Assembly: GCF_029076695.1 (NCBI RefSeq)
Contig: NZ_JARFIK010000001.1
Coordinates: 372,001-436,000 of the forward strand
Reading direction: 5' to 3'
Source: Adlercreutzia equolifaciens
GTDB taxonomy: Bacteria; Actinomycetota; Coriobacteriia; Coriobacteriales; Eggerthellaceae
DNA: 64,000 nucleotides
A program made the position numbers and the translations under genes. Of this stretch, positions 34,411 to 43,683 are shown piece after piece. The notes beneath the pieces are model-generated. The model worked only from the letters and a program-made list of their open reading frames with translations. It searched no databases and had not been told where the DNA came from. Within the stretch, counting starts at the first letter, position 1; each line of letters opens with the position of its first letter.

Positions 34411-37400
34411 CTAAATGCTCTGAAGCAACTCCATGACGAAGTCGGCATTCAGAGAGAGCTGATCTTCGTCGATGTTCTCGATCACATCGTCGGCCTGGGC
34501 AAAGAACGCAGGCTTGCGCCCGTCCATACCCGCCAGGTGCATGGACTGCTGGCCGTGCTTGAGCGCGTAGCCGGCTGCGGAATTCATCCACTCCATGGTG
34601 CCCGTGGGAACCGAGAGCCCCACAGCCTGGCCCGCCTTCTTCACGAGGCGCTTCATACGGCTTGAAGCTTTCTTCGCCCCATAGGTGCCCTCTTTGTCGA
34701 TGAGGGTTAGCTGACCCGCGCCCAGGCCCTGCAGCTCGATGATGATAGATCCCTTCAAGTCAGCAGCATGGGCGTCCATGAAGGCGCGCATGCCACCATT
34801 GTTGGCCAGCTCGGAACCAAGCGCCACGAACCAGACCTCCATATCCACACGCTTGGCGTGGAACTGCTCGATGACCGTCTCTTCGGGCTGCGCCTCGAAG
34901 ACGAAATCGGCCGGCAGGCCCTCGGCGAACGCGCTGACAGGAACAGCCATGGTCTCGCCCAGGTCGGCCTCCCCTTCTTCGGGGGTAAAGGCTCCTCCTT
35001 CAAACGGACGGCCATGATAACGCGGCTGCGAGCCCATGTTGGCGTCGTACTCGTCGTCGAAAGCGTCCTCCAGGTAATCCGGCGTGAATGCCGTGGTTTG
35101 CCCCAAATCCTCAACGCTGTCGTCGCGGAAGCTTTCCCAGCTACCACGTGCGGCTCCAACTTCCTGAGCCTCGAAGGTGTCTTCCACGTCAAGCCACTCC
35201 TGCGGCGTGGATACCTGTTCCTTCTCCTTACGGCGCAGCTTGCCGAACAGACGCCCGAAGCGGCTCTTAGGCATTTCAACGTAGCCCGGGCCAGCCATGG
35301 CGCCGGTTTCCGTAATTTGCTCCTGATAGGCGGAATCGTCAGCATCGTCGATGTACAAGTCATCGGGAGAGGCGTTCTCGAAAAGCTCCTCGCCCAGCGC
35401 CGGCGCGGCACCCGTGGCCCCAATGGAAGCGAACGAGCCGGCCAGGCTGATGCTTCCCGACAGCGACGGGTCGTTCTGGGAAGCGGGGGTATTCAGAGAG
35501 GGCAGCACATTGCGCAGAGCGGCTTCGTTCGCCCCCGTGCGCGACGACACTGCTCCGCTGGTAGACGGCTCGGCCACAGCGGGAATAACCGCACTCAGGT
35601 CGCGCACGCGACCATCGCGCGCAGGGCGCTCTTCCGACAAGGGAGCGGCCTGACCGCGATCGTCCATGGAGATGCGAGGCAGTTCCTGGGAAACGCCAAT
35701 ATTCGGCAGCGAGATAGCGCGGCGGCGACGCTGAGCGGGCGCTGCGGCCTCCTCGGCCACCACTTCCTCCCCAATGGCGGGCACCACCAAGCGGCGGCCG
35801 CTCTTCGGAGCAGGCGCTGGAATACTGTCGGCAGGGCTGGGAATACCGGCCAGGGCCGCGTTTTCGGTGGATCCCGTAAGCGGACGCGGGGCCTCGCGAA
35901 CCATGACCTCGGCTTCGTCGGCCACCTCAATGGTGGGTAGCGACGAGGAAACGGCAGGGGCCTTCGGCGTAGAGGACGGCTCAATCGCGGGCACGGCAAT
36001 GGTCGGGTTGTCGATACGGGCCGCGGTGGAGTTTTTTTCGGGGGCCGGCGAAGGAGAAGGGTTCTCGGAGGTTGCAGCCGACGCGGACACCGGAGCGTCA
36101 GACGTCGCGGGAGCCGGAGCCGCCGGTACCTCTTGCTGGGCCTCAAGCGCTTGATCAGCCGCGGGGGCCGGGTCGATGACCGCGGTCTTGTGAGAGCCAG
36201 CCGCTTCAGCGGCCGCCTGGACCGAGGCGCGCATAGTGCGCATGCGGGCATCAAGCTCAGCCGCTGCCTGATCTGCCTCTTCGCGCGACTGGATTTCCTC
36301 TTCCGCCGCTGCAAGGGCATCGGCATAGCGAGAGCGCTGGACCGGCTTCTCGACGGCAGGGCGCTTCGCCTGCTCCTGGCCCTTCTTGAACCATTCGGGA
36401 ACGTCGGAGGCAGGCTCCTCGACCGCCGGAGCGATTGCAATGGGAGCGGCCACAGAGGCAGGAGCTGTTTTTACCTCATCAGAAGCTTCCGCTGTTTCCT
36501 GTACGGCTTCGTCGGTGGTCTGCTCCGAGGGGTTGCTCTCCACCACGTTTGTCGTCGAAGAAACCGGCTTTCCGGACAAAGCAGCCACGGCAGCTTTAGC
36601 GGCGGCCAGACGCGCGGCGGCCGACTCCATGGAGGTATCAACATCGGCATCGGCGGAAGGAGCCGTTTCATAGACCAATTCGGCCCCTTCGGGCACAAGG
36701 CCAGCCGACTGGGCCGCTTGTTCGCCATGGATGAGTGCATCGGGCTCGTCAGGCAGATTCTGGGCTTCGGCCACACGACGGGCCACTTCCATCATTACCG
36801 CCACGCCGGCGGCGTTGCAGTTTGCTGCTTCGTTGTAATCAGCCAACTTCTCCATAACAAAAGAAACCACGGGAAGAACGTCCAGCACCATGACCACGGC
36901 CAGCAGCACGTTGAAGACAATCAACGCCACATCGGAGGGCGCTACGATGAAGCGAATAAGCAGAAGAACCGGCATAAGCACCAGTCCAGCCAGTTCAGCC
37001 CATTGAATGACCGGTAACGCAGCCACCACCGAGGAGGTCAGGCCTCGGCGAACCTTACCCGAATCGTAGTTTGCCACAACGATGACCTTGCGTCGGCGCG
37101 ACGAGCGCGAGGTGGAGCGCATGGGCTTGTACTGAGCCACCACGTTTTGGCTCACTCCTTTGTTCATCAGGCGAGAAAGCACAGGCTTTCCAAAGATCTC
37201 CGCGGCCACCAACGCGGCGCAAATAAAGCCGATGACCAGCGCGGGAATGGCCAAAGCCGCCACGATGGTGGCGATAAGAGTTACCACAACGGCTACGCCA
37301 TAGCACAAAGCCCGAACAAGGCCGCTGTCGGGGTTGCATTGGAAATCTTCCAACGTGGTAGGAAGCCCCGCCTCATTTGAGAGGGCATCGCTAATGTAAA

Positions 37401-37488
37401 GAGCCGCGCGCTGCTCCTCTTCGGTTCCGGCAGGGCGCGGTCCAATTTCCTGGGATAGATATGCAACATGCTCGTTGAGCTCGGTCAT
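34411..37488 (-). CDS. Large M28-peptidase-like membrane protein with missing metal ligands
   Basis: 1025 residues. The fold is recognisable at both ends: a start resembling EIGPRPAGTEEE, VIVVANYDSG (134-143), NCNAAGVAVMMEVARR (223-238), ALGSELANNGG (889-899), IIELQG (915-920) and FAQADDVIENID (996-1007). By eye these align with the five zinc-ligand blocks of M28 aminopeptidases, but most ligands are changed: His to Asn140, bridging Asp to Asn, first Glu of EE to Ser892, Asp to Gln920 and the last His absent. Hydrophobic helices lie at about 58-96 and 155-213. An Ala/Pro/Glu-rich, probably disordered stretch of ~630 residues splits the two halves. Probably not an active zinc peptidase. GAGGAAAGG precedes the ATG. 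Confidence 0.72.
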   Translation of the reverse strand: MTELNEHVAYLSQEIGPRPAGTEEEQRAALYISDALSNEAGLPTTLEDFQCNPDSGLVRALCYGVAVVVTLIATIVAALAIPALVIGFICAALVAAEIFGKPVLSRLMNKGVSQNVVAQYKPMRSTSRSSRRRKVIVVANYDSGKVRRGLTSSVVAALPVIQWAELAGLVLMPVLLLIRFIVAPSDVALIVFNVLLAVVMVLDVLPVVSFVMEKLADYNEAANCNAAGVAVMMEVARRVAEAQNLPDEPDALIHGEQAAQSAGLVPEGAELVYETAPSADADVDTSMESAAARLAAAKAAVAALSGKPVSSTTNVVESNPSEQTTDEAVQETAEASDEVKTAPASVAAPIAIAPAVEEPASDVPEWFKKGQEQAKRPAVEKPVQRSRYADALAAAEEEIQSREEADQAAAELDARMRTMRASVQAAAEAAGSHKTAVIDPAPAADQALEAQQEVPAAPAPATSDAPVSASAATSENPSPSPAPEKNSTAARIDNPTIAVPAIEPSSTPKAPAVSSSLPTIEVADEAEVMVREAPRPLTGSTENAALAGIPSPADSIPAPAPKSGRRLVVPAIGEEVVAEEAAAPAQRRRRAISLPNIGVSQELPRISMDDRGQAAPLSEERPARDGRVRDLSAVIPAVAEPSTSGAVSSRTGANEAALRNVLPSLNTPASQNDPSLSGSISLAGSFASIGATGAAPALGEELFENASPDDLYIDDADDSAYQEQITETGAMAGPGYVEMPKSRFGRLFGKLRRKEKEQVSTPQEWLDVEDTFEAQEVGAARGSWESFRDDSVEDLGQTTAFTPDYLEDAFDDEYDANMGSQPRYHGRPFEGGAFTPEEGEADLGETMAVPVSAFAEGLPADFVFEAQPEETVIEQFHAKRVDMEVWFVALGSELANNGGMRAFMDAHAADLKGSIIIELQGLGAGQLTLIDKEGTYGAKKASSRMKRLVKKAGQAVGLSVPTGTMEWMNSAAGYALKHGQQSMHLAGMDGRKPAFFAQADDVIENIDEDQLSLNADFVMELLQSI

Positions 37489-37548
37489 GTCTATGGCCTT
37501 TCCTCGTGGTGAGGGTTGTTAATTTGACACAAGTATTACTAGTATACG

Positions 37549-38808
37549 CTATTCGGGGGTTGTTCCCAAATAATCACGGAGAAACGTATCAGCATTACCT
37601 GCTTTCAATCGCTCTGCATCATAGGCCTCTTTTTCATCAGCCACAGCGGAACGATATTTCTGTACCACGATGTTTTCAGGGCGCTCCCCTAGTGTTTGGG
37701 CCAGCGAGGCAGCCTCGTCTTCTAGCGTGTTGTACTGGCTGCTCTTTTTCTTCAGAGCCGTCTTGTCGCGATCAAGGTAGGCCTGGTCAAGCTCAAGAGC
37801 CACAGCTTGGGCTTCCTGCCGTTTCGCCAGGTATTCTTCCACCGACTGCAGATCAAGGCCTGGATACGCGCTGACAGCATGGTCGAACAGCGCCTCAGCC
37901 TCGCCAAAGGCAACGATGGCTTCCTGAGTCTTCGCCATAGACGCCTGCACGTTGTCCTTTGTCATGTCTTTGGCCAGATCAGTGGCCTCACGCACAGCGG
38001 CATCTCCATCGATAACCCGGGTCCACCCATCTTCCGCCGCCTCGTAGGATTCGGTGGCCATGAGGGCCTCGTCGATGATTTTCACTCCCGCGTCCAGCAT
38101 GTTCAGTCGCGACTGAGCGGCGATGATGGCTTGGGCTGCTGCTTCCTCGTCTCTATTGTCGGTCAAAGAAGGTTCGATATCCTCGATAGAGGACACCATG
38201 CCTTCCAAGTCGGCCCGCGCCGGAGCGATATCGGCCACCACCGTTCGATAGGTTTCAGCAAGGGCTTCCTGGGATAGCTGGGGATCGTCTTGAGCCTCTT
38301 CAGAGAAGAAATTGGCGTCCACAAGCTTCATGACAAGGTCATCAAGAGGGATCACCACCTCATCGGCCGCAGCAAGAAGTTCTAACTGCCCGTCCAGCTG
38401 CGTGCGCAGGCTTTTTTGGCGATCAACCATCTGGAGCCAAGTCTGCAGACCCACCAGAGCAAGGACGAGCACCACGCAAATGCCCACAATAACGGGAATG
38501 GTGCGACGGGCAGTCCGAGCCTGCGCCGCCGCATGGCGCTCCCCGCTTGACGGGGACGCCGACCGCGACCTTGAGTGCTTTGCGGCGTCCCCCGAAAGGA
38601 CGATGTGCTGGTCCTTAGCCGGCGTGGAGCGGGGCTTCCCCTTCTTCCCCAAGGTGAAAAGGGAAATCCCTCCCGTGCCGCCCTGATCGTGACGGTCGTC
38701 GCCGAGGGCCTCTTTGGCCGCATCCAGAACGCTAAACGATATCTCGTTGGACGAACCAGCAGTATTCCGCTTGATATGCATACCCTGATGGGACTTCTTT
38801 CGGGCCAC
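37549..38808 (-). CDS. Single-pass membrane protein with extracellular coiled coils, unknown
   Basis: 419 residues. A basic, Ser/Arg-rich cytoplasmic N-terminus of ~100 residues is followed by one membrane helix (TIPVIVGICVVLVLALVGLQ, ~103-122). The rest is helical and Glu/Asp/Ala-rich with coiled-coil pattern and no Cys. I recognise no family. The GTG start at 38808 has AGGTG upstream and follows the DinG stop by 14 bases; the M28-like gene is 60 bases downstream. It may be a scaffold tied to cell envelope work. Confidence 0.65.
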   Translation of the reverse strand: MARKKSHQGMHIKRNTAGSSNEISFSVLDAAKEALGDDRHDQGGTGGISLFTLGKKGKPRSTPAKDQHIVLSGDAAKHSRSRSASPSSGERHAAAQARTARRTIPVIVGICVVLVLALVGLQTWLQMVDRQKSLRTQLDGQLELLAAADEVVIPLDDLVMKLVDANFFSEEAQDDPQLSQEALAETYRTVVADIAPARADLEGMVSSIEDIEPSLTDNRDEEAAAQAIIAAQSRLNMLDAGVKIIDEALMATESYEAAEDGWTRVIDGDAAVREATDLAKDMTKDNVQASMAKTQEAIVAFGEAEALFDHAVSAYPGLDLQSVEEYLAKRQEAQAVALELDQAYLDRDKTALKKKSSQYNTLEDEAASLAQTLGERPENIVVQKYRSAVADEKEAYDAERLKAGNADTFLRDYLGTTPE

Positions 38809-38822
38809 GACACACCTGCTTA

Positions 38823-41786
38823 TTACTGGCGCTCTTCAATGGCGGCGATAATGTCCTCGGTGCTCAGCACACGAATATTCTGGCTGGGCAAGGAGCGCAG
38901 GAAGGTCTTGCCGTAACCTTTTGTCACCAGGCGTTTATCGGCAAGAATCAGGATGCCCTCATCATCGGCTTTGCGAATAAGACGCCCCGCCGCCTGTTTC
39001 ACTTCCAACACCGCTGCCGGCAACACATAGCGCCGCCAGGCTGCATCATCTCGAGCCGCCCGCTCACAAGAGAGGGGATCGGTTGGCTTAGCGAAGGGCA
39101 GTTTGGGGATGACCACGCCCTTGAGCGTGGCTCCTGGCGCATCAAATCCCTCCCAGAAGCTTTTCAGGGCAAAGAGCGAAAGGTGTTCGTCGGCCAGGAA
39201 ATCATCGCGGAGCCCCTTTACGGAAACACCCCATTTCTGGCACACAAGACGGAGATCATTCTCCTTCAGTGCTGGTTGAACGACGTCAAAGCAGCTCTCC
39301 ATCTCACGACGGTTGGTGAACAGGGTGAGCATCGAGCCCTTTTGCGCCCGGTGAGCCTTGGTAAGGAGGCCCTGAAGCGCTCCCAAATAGGCGGGATCGT
39401 TCGGTTCAGGCAAGTCGTTGGCCACAAACACAGTCATCTGCCGGTCGAAATCGTAGCTCGATGACAGGTAAAGCTCATCGGTAGCCGATTGTTCACTGGT
39501 GTTGAGGCCGAGGGCTTCCTCAAAGCCCTTGAAGCTCTGGTCGACGGTCAGGGTAGCCGAGGCAAAGACCACAGAATGGGTGTTGGCATAGAGCGTCTCA
39601 TCGAGTTTCTGACCGACATTGAATAGCAGAGCCTCGAGTTTGTTCTGAGGACGATCGTTCTTGCGCGTCAAATGCGCCGCATACACGTACTGCGGCGGGC
39701 ATTGGACGCAGATAATCTCAACGGCCTGCACAATTTCTTTCAGCTCAAGCGCAATTGCCGCCACTTCGCGCTGGATAACCGCAGCACCCTCTATATCCTC
39801 CAGATAGCCGACCAGCTCTTGGCAGGCGGTAATCATCTTCTCGGCGTCTTCGGCCATCGTTCGGCCGAAAGCAGCCACCGCTTTATAGAGAGAGGAGGCG
39901 CGGATTTCGTCGTTAAGCCATAAGTCGACGTTCTCGTAGCCCTTGGACCGCTTGTTCGTGTCATAGAACAAGAGGTCTTTCAGGTGGTGGCAGAATTCTT
40001 CTGCCGAGGAGGCAAATTTCTTTCCCGCGGTGCGCGCTTTGTTCGTCAATGCGTAGAACAACGTGGAGATTGATTCGTTGCCGGGCATGACCACCGTTCG
40101 TTCTGCACGAACGAAGACATTGCGGCGGGCGTCTTCCGAAGCCACGCGTTTCGTGAGCGCAAGAATATCCTCTTCGGCCAACTCGAGCGAGAAGGCACGG
40201 CGGGCTTCATTTTCGGCGCCGTGGGCCTCGTCGACCACCCAATAACGGATAGGAGGAAGAAGTCCTCCGTCAGCCGCCAGGTCACAGAAGAGCAAACTAT
40301 GGTTCGTTACGACGATATTCGCGGCTTCGGCGCGGCGACGAGAGCCATGAACAAAACAAGAAGTACCAAAGAAGGGACACTTACGACGCAGGCAGTCATG
40401 GCTCGTGGTTGTGATGGCCCAGCGAGGCAGTACACGATAATCGATCTTCAAAGAGTCCATGTCATCGTAGCTGGTCTGCTCAACGAAGGACAGTAAAGCC
40501 GCGAGAGCCGGTGCCTGACTTTCTTCGGTTTTACCCACCAGTCGCATTTGCGGCCCATCAACCGTGATGCGTTCAACCTTGCGTAAACAGGGGTAATGAG
40601 AGAAGCCCTTAAGGGCGGCATAGGTGAGCTTGCCATCAAAGGCTGCAGACAGGGCAGGAAGCTCATGATAGACCAGCTGATCTAGGAGAGCATTGGTTTT
40701 AGTAGCCACACCAACGGTTACGCCGTTATCCATAGCCAAGCGAGCAGCAGGAAGCAGGTAGGCCATGGACTTCCCCACCCCTGTGCCGGCCTCGACCACA
40801 AGATTGCGTGAAGTGGCGAATGCCGTGCGGACCGCCTCGGCCATGGCCTGTTGCTCTGTACGCTGTTCGTAGGTTTCGTAAAGCGTGGCCAAAACACCCG
40901 CATTGGCAAAATCGGCGCTGATTGTTTCAGTTGAGGGATAAGTCAGTCCCCGCTGAGGATCCCCGGCAAGCACCTCAGCATCCGCCAGAGGGGTCATATT
41001 GAGAGCGCCGACGCGCTCTCGTCGAAGGGCGCGGAGAGAAAAGGCAGGAATAGGCTCCTGCTCAGCGGCTTTTTCGCAGAAATACTGGAAGACTGTCACG
41101 GTAGGCCATACCTCAGGTTCAGCCATACCGGCAATCTCCTTAACCAACATGGACGGCATCGATGCGACGCCCGCTAAGAGGATGCGGAGCAAGGCACAGG
41201 TGGCTGCTACATCCTCATCAGCTCGATGAGTGGAGCGAGGGGCACCAAACGCTTTCACCAAGTCGATAAGACGATGAGATTTCATGCGGGGAAGCGCAAT
41301 ACGCGACAAATCAAGAGAATCGACCCAGGTGTTCTCAAGTAAGGGATAACCTGCAGGATGATTAGTCGTGAAGTTGCGATCAAATGTTGCATTATGGGCC
41401 ACCACAACGGCATCGCCAACGAACTCAACCAAACCGGCAAGTGCTTCCGAAGGAGAAGGAGCGTCGGCTACATCTTCATCGTGAATATCGGTCAAATGGG
41501 CCACATCGTCAGGAATCGGCTTGCCCGGATTAACGAAGGTAATATACCAATCGACAATTTTCCCCTGCTCAACGCGGGCGGCAGCAATTTGCGTAAGCTC
41601 GTCATGATTGAGGGAAAAACCCGTGGTTTCCGTATCTAAAACCACAAGATTGTTGTCGAAGGGCCCAAAATCCATTGACGCCGCCAAAGCAGGAAGAGAC
41701 TCATACCGCTCAACAATCTCTTGAGGGGTACCGTCGGTAATAAACGTTTGGAGCAGACCTTCTAAAGGAGTGGTATCACGGGACAT
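38823..41786 (-). CDS. dinG: DnaQ-type exonuclease fused to DinG-like helicase
   Basis: 987 residues. The N-terminal DEDDh exonuclease (about 45-210) has VVLDTETTGF, VVAHNATFDRNF and HRADEDVAATCALL. The XPD/DinG helicase follows: Walker A EAGTGVGKSMAYLLPA, the DEAH box WVVDEAHGAE, and C-terminal ALKSFWEGFDAPG and AAGRLIRKADDEG. Cysteines at HYPC, HDCLRRKC and GTSC are arranged like the DinG/XPD iron-sulfur cluster. This fusion is a known Gram-positive/actinobacterial form. Probably unwinds and trims DNA in repair. It heads a minus-strand unit with the coiled-coil protein and the M28-like gene. Confidence 0.9.
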   Translation of the reverse strand: MSRDTTPLEGLLQTFITDGTPQEIVERYESLPALAASMDFGPFDNNLVVLDTETTGFSLNHDELTQIAAARVEQGKIVDWYITFVNPGKPIPDDVAHLTDIHDEDVADAPSPSEALAGLVEFVGDAVVVAHNATFDRNFTTNHPAGYPLLENTWVDSLDLSRIALPRMKSHRLIDLVKAFGAPRSTHRADEDVAATCALLRILLAGVASMPSMLVKEIAGMAEPEVWPTVTVFQYFCEKAAEQEPIPAFSLRALRRERVGALNMTPLADAEVLAGDPQRGLTYPSTETISADFANAGVLATLYETYEQRTEQQAMAEAVRTAFATSRNLVVEAGTGVGKSMAYLLPAARLAMDNGVTVGVATKTNALLDQLVYHELPALSAAFDGKLTYAALKGFSHYPCLRKVERITVDGPQMRLVGKTEESQAPALAALLSFVEQTSYDDMDSLKIDYRVLPRWAITTTSHDCLRRKCPFFGTSCFVHGSRRRAEAANIVVTNHSLLFCDLAADGGLLPPIRYWVVDEAHGAENEARRAFSLELAEEDILALTKRVASEDARRNVFVRAERTVVMPGNESISTLFYALTNKARTAGKKFASSAEEFCHHLKDLLFYDTNKRSKGYENVDLWLNDEIRASSLYKAVAAFGRTMAEDAEKMITACQELVGYLEDIEGAAVIQREVAAIALELKEIVQAVEIICVQCPPQYVYAAHLTRKNDRPQNKLEALLFNVGQKLDETLYANTHSVVFASATLTVDQSFKGFEEALGLNTSEQSATDELYLSSSYDFDRQMTVFVANDLPEPNDPAYLGALQGLLTKAHRAQKGSMLTLFTNRREMESCFDVVQPALKENDLRLVCQKWGVSVKGLRDDFLADEHLSLFALKSFWEGFDAPGATLKGVVIPKLPFAKPTDPLSCERAARDDAAWRRYVLPAAVLEVKQAAGRLIRKADDEGILILADKRLVTKGYGKTFLRSLPSQNIRVLSTEDIIAAIEERQ

Positions 41787-41929
41787 AGCGTTTGCCTTTT
41801 CTTCGACACGGCACCCTCAGGCCGAAAAAAAGGAACCTCGTCAAAGCGGTGGTTCCCGTATCGGACAGGCTCGGTTATCGTGTGTCTTAACAACGAAGGT
41901 ATTGTATCAGCCTCTGCGAGGAGATAACC

Positions 41930-42568
41930 ATGGAACGCTATTTTGGTACATATCAAACATTTCAAACGGCGTCCCGCAAGGAAGCAGCGGGGCTTATCGG
42001 CGCTGATAATCTGGTAGGCGATTTTTACCAAATCGAATGCACTATTGAAGACGGCGTGCAGAAGGCGTGGCTGGTCAATAAGTTCAATGCGCGCGTGGGA
42101 TATTTCGACCCTGCTTTCTCTCGTCAGCTTAGCCTTCTTAAGGCACAGGATCTCGTGATGGTCGGTCTGTTGTCTTTTGTGGCATTCACTGACACACCCG
42201 AGCCCGGCCACTACTGGGGAGAAGCCGCGGTGATCGCCTACGACCCTCTTGAGAAAGAAAGCTTTGGCGCTTTTGTCGATTTCGTTAGCGGGTCTCTGAA
42301 GAAGGGGGTTCGCCCGGTGATAGCACTCAAGGAAGACGCTATTAACCGTATTGTGCAGTCAAAAGGGGCCTGGGAGCCCAAGGACACTCTTCCTCTTCCG
42401 GCTTCAAAGAAAGGCACTGCCTACATTAAAACGCGCCAGTCCTTGACTGACCAGTTAGTAGAGCAGAGTCGCAAAGGGAACAAAGGATGCTATGTGGCAA
42501 GCTGGGCTTTCCTTCTCTGTGTGGTCGCGGCTATTATATTTAGTTTGAAATCCTGCGGTGTATTCTAG
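41930..42568 (+). CDS. Conserved-looking protein of unknown function with C-terminal membrane anchor
   Basis: 212 residues. The soluble part has no motif I recognise (RYFGTYQTFQTASRKEAAG, YWGEAAVIAYDP). The last ~25 residues are a membrane helix (ASWAFLLCVVAAIIF) followed by SLKSCGVF. AGGAG precedes the ATG. It is divergent from dinG, with a 143-base shared promoter region, and ends in a long bidirectional hairpin. Confidence 0.68.
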   Translation: MERYFGTYQTFQTASRKEAAGLIGADNLVGDFYQIECTIEDGVQKAWLVNKFNARVGYFDPAFSRQLSLLKAQDLVMVGLLSFVAFTDTPEPGHYWGEAAVIAYDPLEKESFGAFVDFVSGSLKKGVRPVIALKEDAINRIVQSKGAWEPKDTLPLPASKKGTAYIKTRQSLTDQLVEQSRKGNKGCYVASWAFLLCVVAAIIFSLKSCGVF

Positions 42569-42577
42569 ACAGTTGCA

Positions 42578-42624
42578 AGACAACAGAAGACCTGAGCGAT
42601 AGTCGCTCGGGTCTTCTGTTGTCT
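42578..42624. terminator. 22-bp bidirectional terminator hairpin
   Basis: AGACAACAGAAGACCTGAGC and its complement at 42603-42624 pair nearly without error around a three-base loop. It separates the convergent orphan gene and ddl. Confidence 0.75.
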
Positions 42625-42635
42625 CAGCCTGATAT

Positions 42636-43580
42636 TTATTTCTCAAGGGCGAATTCTACTAAACGCGTGCAGAGCTCAGGGAAGGTTATGCCCGCTGCTT
42701 TCGCGGCATCAGGAAGAAGCGAGGTGCTGGTCATTCCAGGAATAGTGTTTGTTTCCAACGCCCAGGGCTGACCTTCCTTGTCGAGGATAAAATCCGTGCG
42801 CGACATACCACGACATCCGAGGGCCTGATGAGCTTGCACCGCCAAACCCTGAATACGAGAAGTAATCTCCTCGTCGAGCGCCGCCGGACAGATATGCTGA
42901 GAACCACCGGGTGCGTACTTCGAGTCAAAATCATACGATTCACCTTGAGGGATAATCTCAATAATGGGAAGTGCTTGCGGGTCTTCATTGCCTATTACGG
43001 CAACAGTTAGCTCTTTCCCGTCGATATACTGCTCTACCAGAGCGGAATCATCAATCTCAAATACCTTATCCAAAGAATCCCGTATTGCCTGCTCTCCCTC
43101 GACAATATAGATACCTAGAGAGCTTCCTTCTGTCGCAGGCTTAACGACGCAACGTCCTTTAATTTCTTGCGCCATAGTCTTCGAGTCGTATTCTTCTCCT
43201 TTGATAACGGAGAAAGAAGATGCTGTAGGAATTGAGGCCTTGCGATACACTTCCTTCGATTTCGCTTTATCCATCGCCGTAGCGCTCGCCCAGACACCTG
43301 AGCCGGTATAGGGAAGATCAATCAGCTCCAAAAACCCTTGAAGCACACCATCTTCGCCTTTTTTCCCGTGCATGCATAAAAAGGCGACGTTAAAAGATTC
43401 ATCAATCAACCGCTTCAAATCTGAGGGAGAGGCGGGATCAAGGTAAGTTACAACAAAGCCAGCTGTCTCAAGGGCCTTCCCAGCGCCCTTTGCAGAAGAG
43501 AGGGAAATTTCCCGCTCTCCGCTCGTACCTCCCGCAAGGAGAGCTACTTTGCATTGCGATGGAACCAAAGAAGTGAGCAT
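42636..43580 (-). CDS. ddl: D-alanine--D-alanine ligase
   Basis: 314 residues. GGTSGEREISL at the start, LCMHGKKGEDGVLQGFLELI, CVVKPATEGSSLGI (ATP-grasp) and ALETNTIPGMTSTSLLP are family signatures. It makes the D-Ala-D-Ala dipeptide of peptidoglycan. The ATG at 43580 has AAAGG upstream. It ends at the 42.6-kb terminator and is divergent from rlmN. Confidence 0.95.
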   Translation of the reverse strand: MLTSLVPSQCKVALLAGGTSGEREISLSSAKGAGKALETAGFVVTYLDPASPSDLKRLIDESFNVAFLCMHGKKGEDGVLQGFLELIDLPYTGSGVWASATAMDKAKSKEVYRKASIPTASSFSVIKGEEYDSKTMAQEIKGRCVVKPATEGSSLGIYIVEGEQAIRDSLDKVFEIDDSALVEQYIDGKELTVAVIGNEDPQALPIIEIIPQGESYDFDSKYAPGGSQHICPAALDEEITSRIQGLAVQAHQALGCRGMSRTDFILDKEGQPWALETNTIPGMTSTSLLPDAAKAAGITFPELCTRLVEFALEK

Positions 43581-43671
43581 AGCGGGCCTTTCTAAACTCA
43601 AATTACATCGGGGTCAGTATACCAAAGGGAGACTCTTTAGCTTGAACCAGTAAAGGGGTTGTCAGCTCAAT

Positions 43672-43683
43672 TATAATAGCCTC
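43672..43683 (+). promoter_or_regulatory. -10 box immediately before rlmN; probable leaderless start
   Basis: TATAAT at 43672-43677 is seven bases from the ATG and there is no ribosome-binding sequence. Transcription would start at or next to the initiator codon. No clear -35 box. Confidence 0.5.

Noticed and set aside
34411-37488. Active M28 aminopeptidase
   Set aside because: Four of five zinc-ligand positions are replaced in the eye alignment.
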